Assembly (NCBI GenBank): GCA_018260755.1
Contig: JAGTWP010000074.1
Location: forward strand, 1-5,525
DNA: 5,525 bases
Direction of reading: 5' to 3'
Source: Candidatus Altarchaeum sp.
GTDB taxonomy: Archaea; Altiarchaeota; Altiarchaeia; Altiarchaeales; Altiarchaeaceae
Position numbers and translations under genes: made by a program. Positions 1 to 3,509 of the stretch are shown here, piece after piece; the stretch's first letter is position 1; each line of letters opens with the position of its first letter. Below the pieces are notes generated by a model. That model saw only the letters and a program-made list of their open reading frames with translations. It was not told the origin of the DNA and did no database searches.

Positions 1-38
1 AATTAAATATTTATAACCTTAAAAAATAATTGTTAAAG

Positions 39-45
39 AAAAAAA
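39..45 (-). terminator. Poly-T run after the small minus-strand ORF
   Basis: Seven A residues on the plus strand read as seven T residues on the minus strand, about 15 bases past the stop codon of the 60-197 ORF. A second run of six lies at 21-26. Archaeal transcription often ends at such U-runs without a hairpin. In DNA this AT-rich the run could be chance, so it only mildly supports a short minus-strand transcript. Confidence 0.3.
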
Positions 46-59
46 CACGCAGAAATATT

Positions 60-197
60 TTACCTATTACTTAAAAAGTGCAAAGTTACGGATTGATCAA
101 TGGAACAACCATTTTCCATAAGAATTTGATCTTTGTTTCCCCCATTTTTTATTGACTTCAAAATAGCGTATCGTTCTTCTACAATTTTTGTATCCAT
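60..197 (-). CDS. Possible small hypothetical protein, 45 residues
   Basis: Reading the minus strand from an ATG at 197 gives 45 codons and a TAA at 60-62. The product starts MDTKIVEERYAILKSIKNGG and ends FLSNR; I do not recognise it. It has charged and hydrophobic residues spaced as in two or three short helices (roughly residues 4-17, 21-28 and 32-42), which is compatible with a small helix-turn-helix fold or the N-terminal remnant of one. No membrane segment or signal peptide is visible. A TATA-like box lies about 22 bases upstream of the ATG, no ribosome binding site is present, and a T-run follows the stop, all fitting a short leaderless archaeal gene. It is transcribed away from the surface-protein genes. 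It could also be a broken gene remnant or a chance ORF; codon content alone cannot decide. Confidence 0.4.
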   Translation of the reverse strand: MDTKIVEERYAILKSIKNGGNKDQILMENGCSIDQSVTLHFLSNR

Positions 198-215
198 ATT
201 ATATAATTAGATTAG

Positions 216-223
216 TATATAAA
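216..223 (-). promoter_or_regulatory. TATA-like box for the small minus-strand ORF
   Basis: On the minus strand this reads TTTATATA inside a T-rich stretch, close to the archaeal TATA consensus. Its centre is about 22 bases before the ATG at 197. Archaeal initiation usually falls about 26 bases from the box centre, so a transcript would begin at or very near the start codon (leaderless), with the spacing a few bases short of ideal. Confidence 0.4.
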
Positions 224-239
224 AAAACACATAAAAATA

Positions 240-259
240 AGTATTTTTGATGAAATACT
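240..259. repeat. Inverted repeat, 7-bp arms with 6-base loop
   Basis: AGTATTT (240-246) and AAATACT (253-259) are perfect inverted copies around the loop TTGATG. It lies 43 bases upstream of the minus-strand ATG at 197, just beyond that ORF's TATA-like box, so it could be an operator or a short hairpin. The arms are AT-rich and chance is possible. Confidence 0.35.
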
Positions 260-380
260 CGCAAAATTATTAAAGATACTGCAAACCATGATTTTTTTAT
301 AAACTAATTGCACTAAAAAATTATGAAAAGAAAATCACATAACTTAATAGAATTTTTTTGAGAATATGACGTTTAAGAAA

Positions 381-390
381 GGTTTAAACC
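381..390. promoter_or_regulatory. 10-bp palindrome, candidate operator
   Basis: GGTTTAAACC is a perfect palindrome containing four G/C bases in a very AT-rich region. It ends 14 bases before a TATA-like box at 405-412. The string AAAGGTT occurs both here (378-384) and directly at that box (400-406, with one A fewer at its start: the bases are AAAGGTT). A symmetric site this close to a promoter suits a dimeric regulator, but no experiment or comparison supports it here. Confidence 0.35.
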
Positions 391-399
391 AGAATTTTT

Positions 400-412
400 A
401 AAGGTTATATAA
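400..412 (+). promoter_or_regulatory. Orphan archaeal-type promoter (BRE-like AAAGG plus TATA box)
   Basis: AAAGG (400-404) followed by TTATATAA (405-412) resembles a purine-rich BRE and TATA element. Initiation would be expected near 434. No meaningful ORF follows: only 5-codon (444) and 10-codon (464) ORFs occur before the tandem repeat. If active, it would make a noncoding RNA or a long leader of about 385 bases for the gene at 820. Confidence 0.4.
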
Positions 413-420
413 AAAGATTT

Positions 421-437
421 GCTTTTCATTCAAAAGC
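421..437 (+). repeat. Short inverted repeat near the expected start of the orphan transcript
   Basis: GCTTTT (421-426) and AAAAGC (432-437) pair around a 5-base loop CATTC. The element lies over the predicted initiation zone of the promoter at 400-412. It may be a binding site rather than an RNA hairpin, because the left arm would lie upstream of the transcript start. Confidence 0.3.
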
Positions 438-530
438 TTGAAAATGTCTGAAAATAAATGATTATGGAAAAACTAATTTTTCATGAAACTTTTTAAACAA
501 AACCAAATTTTTAACATTCAGAAATTTATC

Positions 531-615
531 TAATATAAATACTTTTAATATAAATACTTTTAATATAAATACTTTTAATATAAATACTTTTAATTTAAAT
601 ACTTTTAATTTAAAT
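531..615. repeat. 15-bp tandem repeat, about 5.7 copies
   Basis: The unit TAATATAAATACTTT occurs in four identical copies (531-545, 546-560, 561-575, 576-590), then one copy with a single change (591-605, TAATTTAAAT...), then a partial copy (606-615). There is no spacer, so it is not a CRISPR array. Each perfect unit contains TATAAATA, itself a good TATA-box sequence. The array ends about 205 bases before the start codon at 820. Possible roles are an AT-rich iteron or unwinding element, a regulatory array, or a simple slippage-derived satellite. Confidence 0.9.
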
Positions 616-708
616 TAATATACACCCCGTCTAATATACAAAATAGTATAATTTTACTAAAAATTCTATTATCTAAACAAATACAAATTAACATCTCTTC
701 GTTCGGAT

Positions 709-743
709 ATTTAAAATTTATACGATTTTAAATGATTTTAAAT
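709..743. repeat. 9-bp inverted repeat plus a direct copy
   Basis: ATTTAAAAT (709-717) is the exact reverse complement of ATTTTAAAT at 725-733, with a 7-base spacer TTATACG. ATTTTAAAT then recurs at 735-743, so GATTTTAAAT is present twice in tandem (724-743). It lies about 50 bases upstream of the TATA-like box for the gene at 820, a plausible place for a regulator site. The AT-only arms make chance a real possibility. Confidence 0.45.
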
Positions 744-791
744 GAAATTAAAAAAATCTGATTGTATGTGCGGAATGTTGGTTGTATTTGG

Positions 792-804
792 TATTTAATA
801 TTAT
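792..804 (+). promoter_or_regulatory. TATA-like box for the 820-2109 gene, leaderless layout
   Basis: TATTTAATATTAT is centred about 22-25 bases before the ATG at 820, so initiation would fall at or next to the start codon. No Shine-Dalgarno sequence lies between the box and the ATG (the bases before it are CAGCAGATT). An in-frame TAA at 796-798 excludes a longer protein. Together these support a leaderless transcript starting the gene cluster. Confidence 0.5.
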
Positions 805-819
805 CTTAAGCAGCAGATT

Positions 820-2109
820 ATGGAAAATTTTAAAAATTTTTTAGGAAAATGCAAAATGAATAGTGCGGGTAGTATTGGAACAGGCGTCTTTGTCGGATTT
901 GTTTTAGCCCTGATTTTATTCGCACTTGTCATGAATGTTGCTGCTGATGTTACGAGAGAAAATTTAAATAATGCCACAAATACAGATTATACTCTCCTGA
1001 AATACGATTATGAAATCTCCAAAAGCAATTATTTTGAGTCATTAGTATATTACAACGAAGCAAAGGCGGAGTGGCTCGTTTCAAGGCAAAAATATCTGGA
1101 AAACAAAAATGATGAAAATTATGAAATTTTTATTAAGTCAACAAAGAAATTTACTCTAAATATAGCAGTTGTTCTGGAAAATTATAATGAAATGTTAAAG
1201 AAAAGGGTCTTATCCGATGATTCGTTTGATGATATAACAAGAAATGAACAAATTTCACGAATTGACACATTGCTTGATAAAATAAGAGATATTAAAAAAC
1301 AACTAAATGAAACCACAAAATCACAACTGACTATAGAGACACTTAAAAATTTAAGCAGGGAATTACAAGAGACATACGCGCATTCACAACATATACGGGG
1401 AATGATTGTTACCATCCTATTAAAGAATAAGATGAAAATAGTACTTACCGACTTGGTTAACGATTCCTTAAAAATGAATGAAAATATTGCACAACTTAAG
1501 GCATCAGGACATAATACTACCGAGATGGAGAAAAAATTGTGCAAGCTAAATGAAATGTTAAATCAGTCGTATGCGAATTATCAAAAGTGCGTCAATCTTA
1601 TGAATCTGAGTACATCAGAGTCACTGGTAGAAGCAGAGGACTTATTTAAAAACACATACAAATCACTTTATCTGACAAAAAGCGAATTGTTGGATATCTA
1701 TAATTCAATACCCGGCGAATGGATAAGCAACTTGGAATCGGCAAATTCAACTTATGTGACAAAGGGAGACGGAAAAGCAGTAATAAATATAGATAAGACC
1801 GATAACGCAGATATTAAAATTTATGTTGTAGGGAGTGTGACATTAAAAGGAGACATAAGCAGTGCGGAAATTTCCCTTAAAAATTTAAAAGAGATTGAAT
1901 CCGGTGAAGGCAAAGCTTATGGAGGGGAAGGAAACATTGAAATTACTGGAAAAGATCTGATAATTGAGGTAAGCGGAAAGGATATAAATATAGCAATTGC
2001 AGGGAATGGAAATGCCACATTGACGGGAACAGGGACACAAAAAGCATGCGATAAAGGTCTGTGTAATACACTTCTATGGGAAGGAAAAAACATAAAATTT
2101 TCAAAATGA
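820..2109 (+). CDS. Membrane-anchored or secreted coiled-coil protein with beta-repeat C terminus
   Basis: The product has 429 residues and I do not recognise its family. A Lys-containing N terminus (residues 1-12) precedes one strongly hydrophobic segment at about 19-42, which ends VMNVAA and could be a membrane anchor or a signal peptide. Residues 50-300 are charged, rich in Leu, Lys, Glu and Asn, and predicted to be long helices or coiled coil. Residues 306-429 change to short alternating strands with Gly turns (ITGKD, VSGKD, AGNGNATLTGTGT), as in a stacked beta-repeat fold. Cysteines 410 and 415 (CX4C) near the end may form a disulfide. About nine N-X-S/T sequons, all after the hydrophobic segment, fit an outside location. 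The ATG at 820 is the first start after an in-frame stop; ATG 856 (M13), with AGGA nine bases before it, is an alternative but would lose the basic residues. It is the first gene of a cluster and its stop overlaps the next start in ATGA. A stalk or scaffold role is inference. Confidence 0.85.
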   Translation: MENFKNFLGKCKMNSAGSIGTGVFVGFVLALILFALVMNVAADVTRENLNNATNTDYTLLKYDYEISKSNYFESLVYYNEAKAEWLVSRQKYLENKNDENYEIFIKSTKKFTLNIAVVLENYNEMLKKRVLSDDSFDDITRNEQISRIDTLLDKIRDIKKQLNETTKSQLTIETLKNLSRELQETYAHSQHIRGMIVTILLKNKMKIVLTDLVNDSLKMNENIAQLKASGHNTTEMEKKLCKLNEMLNQSYANYQKCVNLMNLSTSESLVEAEDLFKNTYKSLYLTKSELLDIYNSIPGEWISNLESANSTYVTKGDGKAVINIDKTDNADIKIYVVGSVTLKGDISSAEISLKNLKEIESGEGKAYGGEGNIEITGKDLIIEVSGKDINIAIAGNGNATLTGTGTQKACDKGLCNTLLWEGKNIKFSK

Positions 2110-2423
2110 AAAATAAAATAGACAAAAAAATTTTGATTATAGTAATTTTACTTGTATTATCGCTATGTGCAGTAATATTCATCATCACACTCACAAATAC
2201 GGGAGAGTATCCTGAAGAAAATATAGGTGTGGAAGATATGTATCCAGAGGATTCTGCATCTTATCCCCCAGAAGATTCTTATCCTCCAGAAGATGAATAT
2301 CAGTCCCTTAACGAGATGGAACAGGCACTTAATGAAAGTGCTAACTACAACATATCAGAAATGGAAAAAGATATGAAAATATTAGAATCTACATTGGAAA
2401 ATGTCTCCCAAAACAAAACATAA
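2106..2423 (+). CDS. Small acidic membrane protein with Tyr-Pro repeats
   Basis: This 105-residue product is not a family I recognise. It begins MKNKIDKK, followed by one hydrophobic segment (about residues 8-31) that should anchor it with the rest outside. Residues 35-65 are very acidic and contain four Tyr-Pro motifs (YPEEN, YPEDS, YPPEDS, YPPEDE). Residues 66-105 look like an amphipathic helix or coiled coil with sequons NES, NIS, NVS and NKT. The SLC in the hydrophobic part is a poor lipobox because Leu, not a small residue, precedes Cys. I chose ATG 2106 because it overlaps the previous stop as ATGA, the usual sign of coupled translation. An in-frame ATG at 2076 would add MGRKKHKIFK and is possible. 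The 3' end overlaps the next gene by 23 bases. Its tight packing between two membrane proteins suggests a partner in one envelope complex (inference). Confidence 0.75.
   Translation: MKNKIDKKILIIVILLVLSLCAVIFIITLTNTGEYPEENIGVEDMYPEDSASYPPEDSYPPEDEYQSLNEMEQALNESANYNISEMEKDMKILESTLENVSQNKT
2208..2297 (+). repeat. Tyr-Pro-(Pro/Glu)-Glu-Asp coding repeats
   Basis: Four in-frame copies of a TATCC(A/T/C)... unit begin at 2208, 2241, 2262 and 2280. The last two are adjacent 18-base units (2262-2279 and 2280-2297) that share TATCC and CCAGAAGAT, so they look like a recent tandem duplication. The encoded stretch is acidic, rich in Pro and probably extended. Confidence 0.65.
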
Positions 2424-3468
2424 AAATTTTAGGAATTTTGTACATGCTGCTCTAATATTACTCTTAATGATACTTTTAACAAATGTAATTTTACAAGGTT
2501 CATTAGCAGCAGAAATTAAAGGAAAGGTTGTTGGAATAAACGGAGAAAATTTAAATGGCGCAGAAGTAAAAATTTATAATGGAACAAATCTTATGCAGAA
2601 TGTCGTAACCGTGAATGGAGTATATACTATAAATTTAAGTGAGGGAAATTACTTTGTCGTTGTGACATACATTGATAATAAAGAAAATTTATATATTGAC
2701 AGCATAAATTTAGCAATTGAACAAAATGAGACAAAATCAATGGACTTCTCGCTTATTGCCGCCTATACAAATTTTTCAGATACCTACATTCCCGCACTTG
2801 AAGATATATTTAAGATAGAAACAAATTTAACAGGCGGCTCACAACCAAATGGAAGTAACGACACAAATTTGCCAAACTCGGGAAATATTTCCTTAAACAT
2901 GCCGTTATTCATCATAATATTTATCCCTGTGATAATTCTTGTGTTTTTTTATATTTTTCATGTTTATTACAAGGCAAAAAAAGCAGAGGAGAAAATTGAT
3001 GAAGTTGAAACAATTATAAAAAAAACCGAAACCGGAAAAAAAGCAGAGGAAAAGCAACCCGTAATAATAACCTCTCCGATTACCCTAACAGCCACATCAT
3101 CAGATGCATCAGCAACCCCCCAATCAGCAGCCACAGACACAACTGTACCCCCATTGGCAGTGGCAGAGAGTAAAGCAGAGAAAAAAGAAGAAGATGCCGA
3201 TAAAAAAGAGCAATATAAAGATATGATTCAAAAAGAGAGAGAAAATTTATTGTTATCTTTAACTGAAAATGAGAGAAGTGTTATTAATCTTCTTATGGAA
3301 CATAACGGGGATTTATTAAGAACAGAGATATCGCGAGGTACAAATCTTCCAAAATCAAGTTTGGCGATGGCACTCAAAAAGTTAGAGGATAAAAAAATAA
3401 TAGAAATAGACAAGACATTTACAATCCATAAAGTTAAATTTACAGCATGGTTTAAATCCTTGTTGTAA
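2401..3468 (+). CDS. Membrane-tethered winged-helix regulator with an extracellular beta domain
   Basis: The 355-residue product shows four parts. Residues 1-36 are a signal peptide: basic N-region, hydrophobic core, likely cut near SLA/AE. Residues 38-118 (EIKGKVVGINGENLNGAEVK...) match the pattern of a carboxypeptidase-regulatory-like beta-sandwich. After an Asn/Thr/Ser-rich linker, residues 168-190 form a transmembrane helix followed by Lys-rich KAKKAEEK. A charged, then Ala/Ser/Thr/Pro-rich linker (about 191-285) leads to a winged helix at 286-355, with LTENERSVINLL as first helix and LPKSSLAMALKKLE as putative recognition helix. All eight sequons are before the membrane helix, none after, supporting an outside N part and inside DNA-binding part. 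This matches the archaeal COG2512-type architecture (family recalled, not searched). ATG 2401 is the only ATG after the in-frame TAG at 2383, and only GGA at 2396-2398 precedes it. The likely role is a one-component envelope sensor and transcription regulator; ligand and targets are unknown. Confidence 0.85.
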   Translation: MSPKTKHKNFRNFVHAALILLLMILLTNVILQGSLAAEIKGKVVGINGENLNGAEVKIYNGTNLMQNVVTVNGVYTINLSEGNYFVVVTYIDNKENLYIDSINLAIEQNETKSMDFSLIAAYTNFSDTYIPALEDIFKIETNLTGGSQPNGSNDTNLPNSGNISLNMPLFIIIFIPVIILVFFYIFHVYYKAKKAEEKIDEVETIIKKTETGKKAEEKQPVIITSPITLTATSSDASATPQSAATDTTVPPLAVAESKAEKKEEDADKKEQYKDMIQKERENLLLSLTENERSVINLLMEHNGDLLRTEISRGTNLPKSSLAMALKKLEDKKIIEIDKTFTIHKVKFTAWFKSLL

Positions 3469-3477
3469 AAAACAAAC

Positions 3478-3494
3478 AAATATCTGATATTTTT
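3478..3494. promoter_or_regulatory. Palindrome with T-run between the regulator and surface-protein genes
   Basis: AAATATC (3478-3484), one T, then GATATTT (3486-3492) form a perfect palindrome, and T continues to 3494. It begins 10 bases after the regulator stop and ends 18 bases before the ATG at 3510. It could be an operator over the downstream promoter (the ATATTTTTAT stretch is a weak TATA candidate about 20 bases before the ATG) or a weak terminator. The sequence cannot separate these, and AT-rich chance remains possible. Confidence 0.4.
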
Positions 3495-3509
3495 ATCATC
3501 ATAAGTAAG

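Larger units (their letters stand above)
198..819. other. AT-rich intergenic region without a convincing gene
   Basis: This stretch of about 620 bases separates the small minus-strand ORF from the surface-protein genes, so it is a divergent intergenic region. Only very short ORFs occur, for example 12 codons from 323, 11 from 365, 5 from 444 and 10 from 464 on the plus strand, and 25 codons on the minus strand from 289. None looks like a gene. The stretch holds inverted repeats, a palindrome, an orphan TATA-like box and a 15-bp tandem array, listed separately. No tRNA, rRNA or CRISPR array was recognised. Confidence 0.75.

Noticed and set aside
247-300. C/D-box small RNA suggested by TTGATGA at 247-253
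   Set aside because: The first base of the C box is not a purine and no matching CUGA D box was found at a suitable distance.
323-496. Plus-strand mini-ORFs at 323, 365, 444 and 464
   Set aside because: They have only 5-12 codons, no ribosome binding sites and no recognisable products.
531-615. CRISPR array
   Set aside because: The 15-bp units are directly adjacent without unique spacers and are too short for CRISPR repeats.
644-659. TAGTA/TACTA inverted repeat
   Set aside because: Five-bp AT-rich arms with a 6-base spacer are expected often by chance in this region.
850-950. Archaeal type IV pilin (class III) signal in the first large protein
   Set aside because: No Lys/Arg-Gly/Ala processing motif directly before the hydrophobic stretch; the segment KMNSAGSIGTG does not fit.
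1182-1544. Minus-strand ORF of 120 codons inside the coiled-coil gene
   Set aside because: It lies fully opposite a better gene, has a Ser/Phe/Ile/Val composition typical of the reverse of Lys/Glu/Asn-rich coding, and lacks promoter or context support.
2148-2180. Lipoprotein signal in the small acidic protein
   Set aside because: The residues before Cys are Leu-Ser-Leu; a large Leu at the position before Cys does not fit a lipobox, and the hydrophobic segment continues past it.
1943-2194. Minus-strand ORF of 83 codons across the first gene junction
   Set aside because: Antisense to two genes with clear membrane segments; its hydrophobic run is the reverse reading of Lys/Ile/Asn-rich DNA.
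3228-3479. Minus-strand ORF opposite the winged-helix domain
   Set aside because: The plus strand encodes a recognisable winged helix here, so this is an antisense shadow.
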